Source of the DNA: Paraburkholderia diazotrophica
GTDB lineage: Bacteria > Pseudomonadota > Gammaproteobacteria > Burkholderiales > Burkholderiaceae
Reading direction: 5' to 3'
Assembly (NCBI RefSeq): GCF_900108945.1
Contig: NZ_FNYE01000006.1
Span: forward strand, 248,001-312,000
Length of the DNA stretch: 64,000 nt
The notes under the pieces are model-generated. The model did not search any database. It saw only the letters and a list, made by a program, of their open reading frames with translations, and was not told the DNA's origin. This document shows positions 26,265 to 37,048 of this stretch, in pieces (the stretch's first letter is position 1; each line of letters begins with the position of its first letter). The translations under genes and the position numbers were made by a program.

Positions 26265-27044
26265 TCAACCCTGATCGCCGCCGCCCACGGGCAGCACGGT
26301 GCCCGTGATGTACGACGCTTCGTCCGACGCGAGAAAGAGAATCGCGCCGACCTGTTCGTCGATCGTTCCATAGCGATGCATGAGGCTCGTCGCTTTCGTC
26401 TGGTCGACGATGGCCTGATACCAGAGCGCTTCCTGCTCCGTCTGCGTATCGGTGTTGCGCGGCACGCGCCGCACGGGTGCTTCCGTTCCGCCTGTCGCGA
26501 CTGCGTTGACGCGGATGCCGTCGGCGGCATGCTCGAATGCGAGACTTGCCGTCAGCGCATTCACGCCGCCCTTCGATGCCGCATACGGCACGCGATAGAT
26601 GCTGCGCGTCGCAATCGACGAGACGTTGACGATTGCACCACGCTTGCGCTCGATCATCGAAGGCAGCACCGCGCGGCAGCACCAGAGCGTCGGAAAGAGC
26701 GAGCGCCGCACTTCGGCTTCGATCTGCGCTTCCTCGTATTCCCGATACGGCTTCGCCCAGATCGTCCCGCCGACGTTGTTGATCAGCACATCGATGCGCC
26801 CGAATGTGCCGAGCGCCGCGTCGGCGAGCTTGCATGCGCCCGCGTACGTTTCCAGATCGGCGATGACGGTGAGGCAGCGCGCGCCCGGCGCAGAGATTTC
26901 GGCCGCTACGTCATGCACGAAATCCGAGCGGTCGCACAGCACGAGCGTCGCGCCCTGGCTTGCCGCCGCGATGGCGACGCCGCGCCCGATCCCTTGCGCC
27001 GCGCCCGTCACGACGACGACTTTTCCTTCGAAGCGTTGGTTCAT
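26265..27044 (-). CDS. benD: Benzoate cis-diol dehydrogenase BenD
   Basis: 259-aa short-chain dehydrogenase that oxidises the cis-dihydrodiol of benzoate (1,6-dihydroxycyclohexa-2,4-diene-1-carboxylate) to catechol with release of CO2. NAD-binding TGAAQGIG is at residues 13-20, with NNVGG, and the catalytic YxxxK is YAASK. Last gene of the benABCD operon, starting 5 bp after the benC stop. Order and length match known ben operons. Confidence 0.94.
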   Translation of the reverse strand: MNQRFEGKVVVVTGAAQGIGRGVAIAAASQGATLVLCDRSDFVHDVAAEISAPGARCLTVIADLETYAGACKLADAALGTFGRIDVLINNVGGTIWAKPYREYEEAQIEAEVRRSLFPTLWCCRAVLPSMIERKRGAIVNVSSIATRSIYRVPYAASKGGVNALTASLAFEHAADGIRVNAVATGGTEAPVRRVPRNTDTQTEQEALWYQAIVDQTKATSLMHRYGTIDEQVGAILFLASDEASYITGTVLPVGGGDQG

Positions 27045-27049
27045 GATCG

Positions 27050-28651
<1,602 letters not shown>

Positions 28652-28655
<4 letters not shown>

Positions 28656-30049
28656 GCTGCGCTCCTTTCCGCGCTTTTTGCCGCACCGGCTTGCGTTTCC
28701 GTTGCGAGCGCGTTGCGGATCGTCTCCACCCAATAGCGGTGCTGGATCGTGTAAAGCCCTTCGTCTTCCGTCTTCACGCCACTCAGGAGCGGCTTGAGGC
28801 CGATCTTTTGCGCGCCTTCGTCCGCGCCTTCGATCCAGTGCGTCGAGCCGCGGCACATGTCGTTCCATTCGACGGCGCGCGCAGCGTAGCCTTGCTGGCA
28901 GGCGCGGAATTCTTCGAGGTCGTCGGGCGTCGCCATGCCGCTCACGTTGAAGAAGTCTTCGTATTGGCGAATGCGGCGCGCGCGTGCTTCATCGGATTCG
29001 CCTTTGGGCGCGATGCAATAGATCGTCACTTCCGTCCTGTTCACCGACAGCGGCTTCAGCACGCGAATCTGCGAGCCGAACTGATCCATCAGATACACGT
29101 TCGGATAGAGGCACAGGTTGCGCGAGTTCTGGATCATCCAGTCGGCTGTTTCGCTGCCGCAGCGCGCGGCGAATTCGTCACGGCGACTGAAGTTCGGACG
29201 GTCTTCGGGATTGGCCCAGCGCGACCACAGCAGCATGTGGCCATGTTCGAACGCATAGAAGCCGCCGCCCTGGCGGCCCCAGCCGCCCGCATCCATTGCA
29301 CGGATCTTGTCTTCGGCCGCGTTCTTTTCCTTCCGGTGATTGGTCGTCGCCGCGTAATTCCAGTGCACGGCCGACACGTGATAGCCGTCCGCGCCGTTTT
29401 CCGCAGTCAGCTTCCAGTTGCCTTCATACGTGTACGTCGACGAACCGCGCAGCACTTCGAGGCCGTCTTCCGACTGGTCGACGATCATGTCGATGATTCG
29501 CGCCGCTTCGCCCAGATATTCGGCAAGCGGCTTCACATCGGGATTCAGGCTGCCGAACAGAAAGCCGCGATAGTTTTCGAAGCGCGCGACTTTCTTCAGA
29601 TCATGCGAGCCCTCGTGATTGAAGCACTCGGGATAACCCGCTTCTTGCGGGTCTTTCACCTTCAGCAGCTTGCCGCTGTTGTTGAAGGTCCAGCCATGGA
29701 ACGGACAGGTGAACGTCGCCTTGTTGCCGCGCTTGTGGCGACACAGCATCGCGCCGCGATGCGTGCACGAATTGACGAGCGCACTGAGTTCACCCTGACG
29801 GTTGCGCGTGATGACGACGGGCTGACGGCCCATCGTCGTCGTGAAGTAATCGTTGTTCGACGGAATCTGGCTTTCGTGCGCGAGATAGATCCAGTTGCCC
29901 TCGAAGATGTGCTGCATCTCGAGTTCGAACAGCGCTTCATCCGTAAAGGCGCTGCGATGCAGGCGATAGTCGCCGCGCGCCGGATCTTCGACCAGATAGT
30001 CGTCGATGTGCTTGAGCTTCGGACTGCGGTCCGGGTAGATGGGGATCAT
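28652..30049 (-). CDS. benA: Benzoate 1,2-dioxygenase large (alpha) subunit BenA
   Basis: 465-aa catalytic subunit that adds O2 to benzoate. The Rieske cluster ligands are Cys95-x-His97 (CTHRG) and Cys115-x2-His118 (CPFHGW). The mononuclear iron site is in [13 protein letters not shown]. First gene of benABCD; AGGAG precedes the ATG at 30049. The operon is divergent from a BenM-like LysR gene, with BenM-type boxes between them. No cat genes for catechol are in the window. Confidence 0.97.
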
Positions 30050-30097
30050 CGGATGTCTCCTGCCACAGGGTTGCTGTCTCGCTCGCCCATTCGGTTG

Positions 30098-30207
30098 CTA
30101 CCCGAAAGGTATAATTTGTGAGGGCGCTGCGGTTGTGTGAAGAGTAGTTGGCGCACATATGGCGCGTCCAACACTGATTTAGTATCAGTTCAATATCCGA
30201 GGGGTAT
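30098..30207. promoter_or_regulatory. benA/LysR divergent control region with BenM-type boxes
   Basis: Three elements lie in the 162-bp gap. CTAC-N7-GTAT at 30098-30112 and ATAT-N7-GTAT at 30193-30207 each differ at one or two bases from the ATAC-N7-GTAT site known for BenM/CatM. A 17-bp palindrome ACTGAT-TTAGT-ATCAGT is at 30173-30189. The second box lies 5 bp before the regulator's ATG, suggesting autorepression. Confidence 0.6.
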
Positions 30208-30211
30208 CGTC

Positions 30212-31135
30212 ATGGAGTTGCGCCATTTGCGTTATTTCGTCGCCGTGGCCGAGGAGCGCAACTTCACGCGCGCCGCGCAGCGGCTGCACATCGCACAGCC
30301 GCCGTTGAGCCGCCAGATGCAGCAGCTCGAAGACCTGCTCGGCGTGCAGCTTTTCGTGCGCAATTCACGGCCCGTCGAACTGACGGACACGGGGCGCTTC
30401 TTCTATTCGCACGCGGTGCAATTGCTCGCGCAAACGGCGGAGCTCGAATCGATGACGCGGCGCGTCGGCAAGATCGAGCGCAGCCTGTCGGTCGGTTTCG
30501 TCGGCTCGACGCTGTACGGCATGTTGCCGAAGATCATTCGCCGCTTTCGCAACGAACATCCCGCTGTCGAGCTGACGCTCGTCGAAATGTCGACGATGGA
30601 TCAGATCAAGGCGCTCAAGGAAGGCGTGATCGACGTGGGCTTCGGGCGCATCCGTCATGAAGACGCGAGCATCAGGCGCATCGTGTTGCGCGAGGAACGG
30701 ATGATCGTCGGACTGCCCGTCGGGCATCCATTGTCGGAATTGAAGCCGGTGTTGTCGCTGCACGATCTCGTCAACGAAACGCTGATCATCTTTCCGAAAG
30801 CGCCGCGCCCGAGTTACGCGGACCAGGTGCTCGCCGCATTCCACGATCGTGGATTGGAGCCGAAGCGCATCTATGAGACGCGCGAACTTCAGATCGCGTT
30901 GGGACTGGTTGCGGCGGGCGAGGGGATCTCCGTCGTGCCGACGAGCGTGTACGGACTCAAGCGCGACGATGTGAGCTACAAGGAACTCGACGATTCGAAT
31001 CTGGTGTCGCCGATCATCATGAGCATGCGGCAGCTCGACGAATCGGAAGATCTCACCCAGATGCTCGAACTGATTTATCGGCTATACGAAGAAGAACACA
31101 TGGAGTACCTGCCGCCGCATGAAGAGGGCACGTGA
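30212..31135 (+). CDS. LysR-type regulator of benzoate/catechol genes (BenM/CatM-like)
   Basis: 307-aa LysR regulator beginning MELRHLRYFVAVAEERNFTR. The winged helix is at 1-60 (RAAQRLHIAQPPLSRQMQQLE) and the effector-binding domain at 90-300. The region LALGLVAAGEGIS is almost as in Acinetobacter BenM, whose effectors are cis,cis-muconate and benzoate. Divergent from benA, so the obvious activator of benABCD. Start at 30212 fits the family N-terminus exactly. Confidence 0.9.
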   Translation: MELRHLRYFVAVAEERNFTRAAQRLHIAQPPLSRQMQQLEDLLGVQLFVRNSRPVELTDTGRFFYSHAVQLLAQTAELESMTRRVGKIERSLSVGFVGSTLYGMLPKIIRRFRNEHPAVELTLVEMSTMDQIKALKEGVIDVGFGRIRHEDASIRRIVLREERMIVGLPVGHPLSELKPVLSLHDLVNETLIIFPKAPRPSYADQVLAAFHDRGLEPKRIYETRELQIALGLVAAGEGISVVPTSVYGLKRDDVSYKELDDSNLVSPIIMSMRQLDESEDLTQMLELIYRLYEEEHMEYLPPHEEGT

Positions 31136-31147
31136 CGATGCGCTGGT

Positions 31148-31179
31148 CTGGTTTGCCGCCTTCATCGCCGGCAAACCAG
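31148..31179. terminator. Hairpin between convergent genes
   Basis: Perfect 11-bp stem CTGGTTTGCCG / CGGCAAACCAG (31148-31158 and 31169-31179) in the 63-bp gap between the LysR gene and the flavoprotein gene. No T-run on either side, so it is a weaker, possibly bidirectional, terminator. Confidence 0.6.
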
Positions 31180-31198
31180 TGACCCAACCGTACGTTCA

Positions 31199-32593
31199 TC
31201 AGGTCTTCGGCAGTTGCGCCGCTGCATTGCGCAACGCGGTCCGCAGTCCTTCCTCGACGACGGGGTGATAGAACGGCATCGCCAGCATCGCATCAACCGT
31301 GAGGTTCATCTGCAGCGCCCACGACAGCAGATGCGCGATGTGTTCGGCGTCCGGCCCGATCCACTCGGCGCCGACAAAACGGCGCGAGGCCTTGTCCACG
31401 TACACGTGCATCAGTCCGCGATTGCGCAGCATCACGCGGCTGCGGCCCTGGTCTTCGAAGCTCACTTCGCCCGTCGCGAACGAATCCGCGGCGAGGTCCG
31501 CGTGACGCGTACCGACCATCGCGATGCCTGGCTCGGTGAACACGGCTGAAATTGGCGCGCGGCGCACGAGCGGCTTCACGTCCGGAAAGCGCGCGGCGTT
31601 TTCGCCGGCCGCGCGGCCTTCGTCGGCTGCTTCGTGCAACAGCGGCAGCACGTTGTTCGCGTCGCCGGCGATGAACACGGGATGCGTGCCCGCTTGCAGC
31701 GTCACGGGATCGAACACGGGCACGCCGCGCGCGTCGAGTTTGAGCGTCGTGTTGTGCAGCCCGAGCCGGTCGACGTTCGGCCGGCGGCCCGCCGTGACCA
31801 GCACGTAATCGAACGCGTCTTCGCGCAACTCGCCCGCGCTGTCGCGATAGCGCAGATGCACGCTGTCGCCTTCGCGCGTCGCCGCTTCCACTTGCGCATG
31901 CGGCTCGAAATGAAACGACTCGCTGAACACCTGTTGCGCGTAGCCCTTGATTGCGGGATCGCTCAGCGGGCCGACACGGCCGCGCGCGCCGAGCATCGTC
32001 ACGTCGACGCCGAGCCACGCGAGCGCCTGCCCCAGTTCGAGCCCGATCACGCCCGCGCCGATCACGGCCACCTTGCGTGGCAGATCATCCCATGCGAACA
32101 CGTCGTCGTTGACGATCGCGCGGTCGCCAAGCGCCTGGTACATCGGCGGCACGAACGGCGACGAACCTGTCGCGATCACGACGCTCTTCGCATGCACACG
32201 GGTATGGTCGCCGACTTGCAGCACGTTGTCGTCGATGAACTGCGCGTAGCCGATCAGCCGCTCTTCGGCCGGAATGCTTTCCGTCGACTCGACGACGAAG
32301 CCCACAAAACGGTCGCGCTCGCCCTTGACGCGCGCCATCACCTCGCGTCCGTCGATGCGCACGGCGCCATCGACATGCACGCCGAACGGCGCCGTGCGTC
32401 GCGCCGCATGCGCGGCTTCGGCGGCGGCGATCAACAGCTTCGACGGCATACAGCCGACGCGCGCACACGTCGTTCCATAAGCGCCGCCTTCGATCAGCAC
32501 GACACTCGCGCCCGCGGCCTTCGCGGCGCGAAACGCGGGCAGGCCGGCGCTGCCGGCGCCGATAACAGCCACATCGATATGAAGCGTCTTCAT
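31199..32593 (-). CDS. Dihydrolipoamide dehydrogenase-like pyridine nucleotide disulfide oxidoreductase (orphan)
   Basis: 464-aa flavoprotein. FAD-binding GAGSAG is at 12-17, the redox-active pair Cys43/Cys48 is in CARVGC, the NAD-binding motif is GAGVIGLELG, and GDAN is the second FAD motif. The C-terminal motif reads HPVVEE, a variant of the usual HPTxxE that supplies His to the neighbouring subunit. Both Cys are kept, so disulfide exchange is plausible. No E1 or E2 dehydrogenase genes are nearby, hence orphan; substrate uncertain (lipoamide, mercury-like or other disulfide). GAGGAA precedes the ATG. Confidence 0.85.
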   Translation of the reverse strand: MKTLHIDVAVIGAGSAGLPAFRAAKAAGASVVLIEGGAYGTTCARVGCMPSKLLIAAAEAAHAARRTAPFGVHVDGAVRIDGREVMARVKGERDRFVGFVVESTESIPAEERLIGYAQFIDDNVLQVGDHTRVHAKSVVIATGSSPFVPPMYQALGDRAIVNDDVFAWDDLPRKVAVIGAGVIGLELGQALAWLGVDVTMLGARGRVGPLSDPAIKGYAQQVFSESFHFEPHAQVEAATREGDSVHLRYRDSAGELREDAFDYVLVTAGRRPNVDRLGLHNTTLKLDARGVPVFDPVTLQAGTHPVFIAGDANNVLPLLHEAADEGRAAGENAARFPDVKPLVRRAPISAVFTEPGIAMVGTRHADLAADSFATGEVSFEDQGRSRVMLRNRGLMHVYVDKASRRFVGAEWIGPDAEHIAHLLSWALQMNLTVDAMLAMPFYHPVVEEGLRTALRNAAAQLPKT

Positions 32594-32758
32594 GATGTTC
32601 CTCGCTCTGACGGGCGGGTGGCGGCTTACGACGGGTTGCTGCCGTGCGCCTCGCTGCCGTCCAGTAGAATCGGTTTGCATTGCACTGGTGCCACTGTACG
32701 GGTTGCCGTCAGGCGCGCTAATCCTCGAACGATTCAAATACATGCTCATTCGGCTCAA

Positions 32759-33760
32759 ATGGATCTGCTAAGCCGCTTTTTGTCGCTGATGCCGGTGAGC
32801 GGACGCGTGGATATCCGCTGCCATTTCGGCGCGCCCTGGGCGATCGAAGAAGGCCCGGCAGGCGTGCGCGAGATTCCGTATCACGTGCTGCTGTCGGGTC
32901 ACGCGGTGCTCGAAGACGGCAGCGGGCCGCCCGAGAAGCTGGTGGCGGGCGACATCGTCGTGTTTCCGACAGGCGGCGCGCATCGCATCCACGACGGCAG
33001 CGGCGCAAAGCCCGTCCCGGCGACGGAGCGGCGCAACATCACGCTGACGGTCGCGGAGAACGGCGGCGCGGGTGAAACCGCCGACATCCTGTGCGGCCGC
33101 TTTCTGCTCGGCGCCGTGCCGGACCGATTGCTGCGCGATCATCTGCCGTCGCGGCTCGTGGTGCGCAGCGGCGCGCACGCGAACGCAAACGGCGGCGCGC
33201 AGCCGAACGGCGGCGGCGAGGATTCGGTGAAAAGCATCGCGGGTTCTCGGCTCGCGCGCCTGATCGAGCTGATGCGCGAAGAGGCGATGGACGAGTGCCC
33301 CGGCAGCGAGACGCTCGTCAATCATCTGTCGGCGGCGCTCTTTGCATTGACGCTGCGTTTCGCCAGCGAATCGGCGCAGCCACCGCTCGGGTTGCTCGCG
33401 CTGGCGGGGCGTCCGCGCCTGCAGCCGGCCGTATCGGCGATGTTCGAATCGCCCGGCAAGCCGTGGACGCTCGACCAGTTCGCGGCGCTCTGCAACATGT
33501 CACGCGCGACCTTCGTGCGGCAGTTCCAGGAAGCGATCGGCCGCTCGGCCACGGATGTGCTCACCGAAGTCCGTATGACGATCGCGGGCCGCTCGCTGCT
33601 CGAATCGACGACGCCCGTCGGCGATATCGGCGAGATGGTCGGCTATCAGTCGGAAGCGGCGTTCCAGCGCGTGTTCAAGAAGCAGATCGGCGTGACGCCG
33701 GCGCGCTGGCGCGCATCGGGCGGACGCGTGCAAACCGCTTTCGCCGACGCAGCGAAATAG
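32759..33760 (+). CDS. AraC-family regulator with cupin sensor domain
   Basis: 333-aa regulator: N-terminal cupin_6 type sensor (about 1-195; DIRCHFGAPWAIEEGPAG, then GDIVVFPTGGAHRI) and a C-terminal double helix-turn-helix (about 225-325; WTLDQFAALCNMSRATFVRQF, then VGDIGEMVGYQSEAAFQRVF). Divergent from the flavoprotein gene across 165 bp, so that gene is its likely target (inferred). The start at 32759 has no clear ribosome site but agrees with the family N-terminus. It is not the XylS/BenR type. Confidence 0.9.
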   Translation: MDLLSRFLSLMPVSGRVDIRCHFGAPWAIEEGPAGVREIPYHVLLSGHAVLEDGSGPPEKLVAGDIVVFPTGGAHRIHDGSGAKPVPATERRNITLTVAENGGAGETADILCGRFLLGAVPDRLLRDHLPSRLVVRSGAHANANGGAQPNGGGEDSVKSIAGSRLARLIELMREEAMDECPGSETLVNHLSAALFALTLRFASESAQPPLGLLALAGRPRLQPAVSAMFESPGKPWTLDQFAALCNMSRATFVRQFQEAIGRSATDVLTEVRMTIAGRSLLESTTPVGDIGEMVGYQSEAAFQRVFKKQIGVTPARWRASGGRVQTAFADAAK

Positions 33761-33999
33761 AGAGTTTCAGAAAGGGATCAGCTGCGCCCGATGGATTCGT
33801 GCGCCCGCCAGAAACCCTTGCCGCGCAAGGCTTCAAAGTGCACGCGGCAAGTGCGCATCACGCTTCGCCGCGTCGCACTGGCAACCGGTGAGCCGAACGA
33901 GCATCTTCATGAGACGCGCCGACATTAACGGCGCGGCCTCGCACACCTACAGTCGAGCCGTCCCGTCGCCGACGGCGACTCTTCTCGAAGGTGCTCAAC

Positions 34000-34344
34000 A
34001 TGAATGTGAATCGCGTTTATCAGGCGCTCGTCATCGCGGCGGCACTCGGTTTGCCGCTTGCAAGCCACGGCCAATCGCAATCGACGGCGACGCGCGCGCA
34101 AGTCCGCGCCGAACTCGCCGCCGCCCGGCAGCCCGGCCAGCTTCCGCAAAGCGATACCCGCTATCCCGAACCCGCCAGCCATCGGGCCGCCGCGCCGCAT
34201 GTGCTCCATCGCTCGCATGCGTTCATCGCGGCTTCGTATGGTCCGTCGACGAACGGCAGTTCGGCTTCCGGCTTCCGCGCGATGAGTGGCCGTTCGCTCG
34301 CAGCGCCGCCGTCCGCATACGACGACATCTATCGCGGCCAGTAA
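34000..34344 (+). CDS. Small exported DUF4148-type protein
   Basis: 114-aa protein with a signal peptide (MNVNRVYQALVIAAALGLPLASHG), then TRAQVRAELAAARQPGQLP, the short motif characteristic of Burkholderiales DUF4148 proteins, and a low-complexity Ser/Ala/His-rich tail. Probably periplasmic. GAAGGTG lies just before the ATG at 34000. Function unknown. 36 bp upstream of the glutaredoxin gene on the same strand. Confidence 0.75.
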   Translation: MNVNRVYQALVIAAALGLPLASHGQSQSTATRAQVRAELAAARQPGQLPQSDTRYPEPASHRAAAPHVLHRSHAFIAASYGPSTNGSSASGFRAMSGRSLAAPPSAYDDIYRGQ

Positions 34345-34379
34345 CCCAACGCTTTCGACATACACATAAGGAGTCAACC

Positions 34380-34664
34380 ATGTCCGCTATCACGATCTAT
34401 ACGACGCCGACTTGCCCGTACTGCCTCGCGGCGAAAGCGCTGCTTTCCAGCAAGGGCCTGTCGTATAGCGAAATCAACGTGCAGAACGATCGCGCGACGG
34501 CTCTTGCACTGATCGAGCGCACGGGACGCCGCACAGTGCCGCAGATTTTTATCGGCGACACGCATGTCGGGGGTTTCGACGATCTGAACGCGCTGGAGAC
34601 GGCGGGGCGTCTCGATCCGCTGATCGACGCGAACGCGGTGCGCCAGATGGAACGTGTGGCGTGA
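34380..34664 (+). CDS. grxC: Glutaredoxin 3 (GrxC-type)
   Basis: 94-aa dithiol glutaredoxin. Active site Cys12-Pro-Tyr-Cys15, the cis-proline motif TVPQIF and the glutathione-binding GGFDDL motif are all present. Cytoplasmic; reduces disulfides with glutathione. AAGGAG precedes the ATG and a strong terminator follows directly. It may be a second copy, as many Burkholderia have grxC beside secB. Confidence 0.92.
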   Translation: MSAITIYTTPTCPYCLAAKALLSSKGLSYSEINVQNDRATALALIERTGRRTVPQIFIGDTHVGGFDDLNALETAGRLDPLIDANAVRQMERVA

Positions 34665-34672
34665 TGCAGGAG

Positions 34673-34709
34673 CCGCGAACGGCGCAGGCCGTTCGCGGTT
34701 TTTTCTTTT
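34673..34709 (+). terminator. Rho-independent terminator after glutaredoxin
   Basis: Perfect 11-bp stem CCGCGAACGGC / GCCGTTCGCGG (34673-34683 and 34688-34698) with a GCAG loop, followed by six T, C and four T. Confidence 0.92.
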
Positions 34710-34725
34710 GCGGTGCGCGTGTCCG

Positions 34726-35631
34726 TCACGAACCGACGCGCGGCAGATAGGGCGCGGGATCGACGGGCTTGCCGTCCTTGCGGACTTCGAATCGCAGAGA
34801 GCCGGCGCCGGAGGCTGGTTCAGAGCCTGGTCCCGAACCTGGTCCTTTTTCGCTCTCCGCCATCTCGGCGATCGTCTCGCCGCGCTTGACGCTCGTGCCT
34901 TCCTTCACAAGCAGTTTGCGGTTGTGTCCATAGGCCGTGACGAGTGTGTCGTCGTGTTTGATGACGATCAGCTTCCCATACGGCTTGCCGCCATCTCCCG
35001 CGAACACGACGCGGCCGGCGGCGGCTGCTTTTACCGGATCGCCGGCCTTGGCCGCGATCACCATGCCCTTCGATTTGCCCTGTCCGTACACCGCGTTGAG
35101 CGTGCCGCGCGCGGGCCAGCCGAAGCGGGTCTTGTCGCTTTTGTCCTTGTCGCCCTTATCCTTGTCGCTCTTGTCGCTGTCTTTCATGTCGGCGGCGGCT
35201 TCGCGCTTCGCGGACGCTTTGGACGCGGCTTGCTCGGGCGTTGTCGCGACAGACTTGCTGTCCTCGGCTGTATCGGGCGGCGCGACGCGCAACACGCCGC
35301 CCGGTTCGATGTGGTTCGCGTCCGAGAGGCTATTCCATCTGGCGACGTCGTCGCTGCGCCGGCCGTGAGCCGTCGCAATGCGATACAGCGTATCGCCGGG
35401 CTTGACGCGGTAATAGCCTTCCTTCACGGGCGCGAGCGGCCTCGTCGTGCTGGCCGTCACGCGGGGCGCCGGCTGGTTCGCCGATATCGCCGCTTGCGTC
35501 GGCTGGCTGGACGACCGGTCCTCGGGAGCCATCTGCCAAGGCAGCAACGTGCAACCTGCGTTCGCCAATAACAGCGCGAGACCTGCGCCCAGCAGCAGAT
35601 GCGCGCGACGGTTCGATTGCGTGTGTGTCAT
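34726..35631 (-). CDS. NlpD-like LysM/M23 lipoprotein, probable amidase activator
   Basis: 301-aa envelope protein. Lipoprotein signal (lipobox LLANAGC), a LysM domain (about 70-115; YYRVKPGDTLYRIATAHGR), an Asp/Lys-rich repeat (about 155-172; DKSDKDKGDKDKSDK) and a LytM/M23 domain (about 175-300). The metal ligands of active M23 peptidases are missing: the first site reads GMVIAA instead of HxGxD-type, and FEVRKDG replaces HxH. This degeneracy is typical of NlpD/EnvC proteins that activate amidases during cell separation. The classical nlpD-rpoS context is absent, so this is probably a paralogue. GAGGAAGA precedes the ATG at 35631. Confidence 0.85.
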   Translation of the reverse strand: MTHTQSNRRAHLLLGAGLALLLANAGCTLLPWQMAPEDRSSSQPTQAAISANQPAPRVTASTTRPLAPVKEGYYRVKPGDTLYRIATAHGRRSDDVARWNSLSDANHIEPGGVLRVAPPDTAEDSKSVATTPEQAASKASAKREAAADMKDSDKSDKDKGDKDKSDKTRFGWPARGTLNAVYGQGKSKGMVIAAKAGDPVKAAAAGRVVFAGDGGKPYGKLIVIKHDDTLVTAYGHNRKLLVKEGTSVKRGETIAEMAESEKGPGSGPGSEPASGAGSLRFEVRKDGKPVDPAPYLPRVGS

Positions 35632-35921
35632 GTCGTCTTCCTCTTGTCGTTCGGCCATGCGGGGGCACGTAGGCGCACTGGGACGGTTCGCGGCCCAAAC
35701 GCGTAGAACGCCGCTCCGACAGTGAAAGTTGACGTTTGATTCCGGAATCCTGAAGGTTTTACACAGTTTCGCATTCGCGCGTTTTGCAGGCGCGTTTGTG
35801 TTGTGAAGTGTGTGCGGGAAGATGGGTTGAATCGTGATGGGCGCGCGCCGATCGCTTACTCAAGGAGCGACGTTTCTGCCATAGAGATGGCATGCGCGAA
35901 CGCGCTCACGCACAACGGGTA

Positions 35922-36161
35922 TCAAGGACGGCGCTTCTTCCATGCGTAACCGGCGGGCGGGTCCGCTGCACCCGCCTTGCCGACCGAACGCGGGTTCTCG
36001 CTGCACAACGTGACGAAGCTCACATCGCCGCCTGCCGCCTGTTTCTTGCGCAACGCCTCGGTGAACGCGAGCGCTTGCGTCATGTCTTCGTCGCCGAACC
36101 GCTCGAAGCGGGCGGTCGCCGTCGACGCGTTGCCTTCTTCGAGCCAGTACACGACAAACAT
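35922..36161 (-). CDS. Small hypothetical protein (79 aa)
   Basis: 79-aa protein MFVVYWLEEGNASTATARFE..., with an alpha/beta look and a basic tail (WKKRRP). AAGGGAAACGC precedes the ATG. No family recognised. It lies 32 bp downstream of yceH on the same strand and may be co-transcribed. Confidence 0.65.
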   Translation of the reverse strand: MFVVYWLEEGNASTATARFERFGDEDMTQALAFTEALRKKQAAGGDVSFVTLCSENPRSVGKAGAADPPAGYAWKKRRP

Positions 36162-36193
36162 GCGTTTCCCTTTCTATGACTCGTTATGCTGCT

Positions 36194-36901
36194 TCATGAC
36201 GGGCTGTCCTTGAAATCGTCGAGCGATACGCCCAGTTCACCCGCGAGCCGCTCGACGAGCGCTTCGAGCCGCTCGACGCGTTCGCTCAACTGCCGTTGCT
36301 GCGCGCGCAGCGATTCGAGTTCGCCGGGCGGCAGCGCATCGTCGGACAGGGCCGCGCCGCGCGTCAGTTCGGGCGACGGCTCGCCGCACAGCAGATGCAT
36401 CCAGCGGCTTTCGCGTTCGCCCGGTGTGCGCGCAAGCTTGACGACGCGCGGCGGATCGTTGGCCGCGAGTTCTTCGAGAAATGCTTCGACCGACGACGTA
36501 TCGGCAAAGCCATGCAGGCGCGACGTCGCGAGCCGCAGTTCGGCGGCCGTCTGTGGACCGCGCAGCAGCAAGGCGGTCAGCAGCGCAGCCGACTGGCGCG
36601 GCAAGCCGAGCACACGCTCCATGTTGTGCTCGTAGCGCGGCACGCGGCTGCTGCTGCCTTCGAGCACGAGCGAGAGGCGCTTCAGGCTGTTAATCGCGTC
36701 CATGATCTCGCTTTCGCTGACGTTCATCACGGGCGAGCGCGAGGTCTTCTGGTTGCAGCCCGACGCGAGCGAATTGAGCGACAGCGGATAGGTATCGGGC
36801 ACGGTGTGCTGCTTCTCGAACAGCACGCCCAGCACGCGCGCTTCGAGCGGCGTGAGCGCGCGCATGGCGGGGCGCGGGGAATCGTCGGTGGTGGCGTTCA
36901 T
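36194..36901 (-). CDS. yceH: YceH family (UPF0502/DUF480) protein
   Basis: 235-aa protein of the DUF480 family: two winged-helix-like units beginning LTPLEARVLGVLFEKQHTV, with the signature YPLSLNSLASGCNQKTSR, then a C-terminal coiled coil (ELESLRAQQRQLSERVERLEALVERL). Molecular function is not established. ATG at 36901 chosen over a TTG two codons upstream. Confidence 0.92.
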   Translation of the reverse strand: MNATTDDSPRPAMRALTPLEARVLGVLFEKQHTVPDTYPLSLNSLASGCNQKTSRSPVMNVSESEIMDAINSLKRLSLVLEGSSSRVPRYEHNMERVLGLPRQSAALLTALLLRGPQTAAELRLATSRLHGFADTSSVEAFLEELAANDPPRVVKLARTPGERESRWMHLLCGEPSPELTRGAALSDDALPPGELESLRAQQRQLSERVERLEALVERLAGELGVSLDDFKDSPS

Positions 36902-37048
36902 CGGCAATAGACTCGAGTTGTATTCGGCGGCGCATGGTGGCGCGAGCGTTGCGGTTCGCGCGTTAGCATAGTCTATTGTCCCCGTAAAAGGACGGAAAGT
37001 CGTGCACGCGATCCTTGCCGACGGTCGCCTACGCCGCCGCTGCCGACG

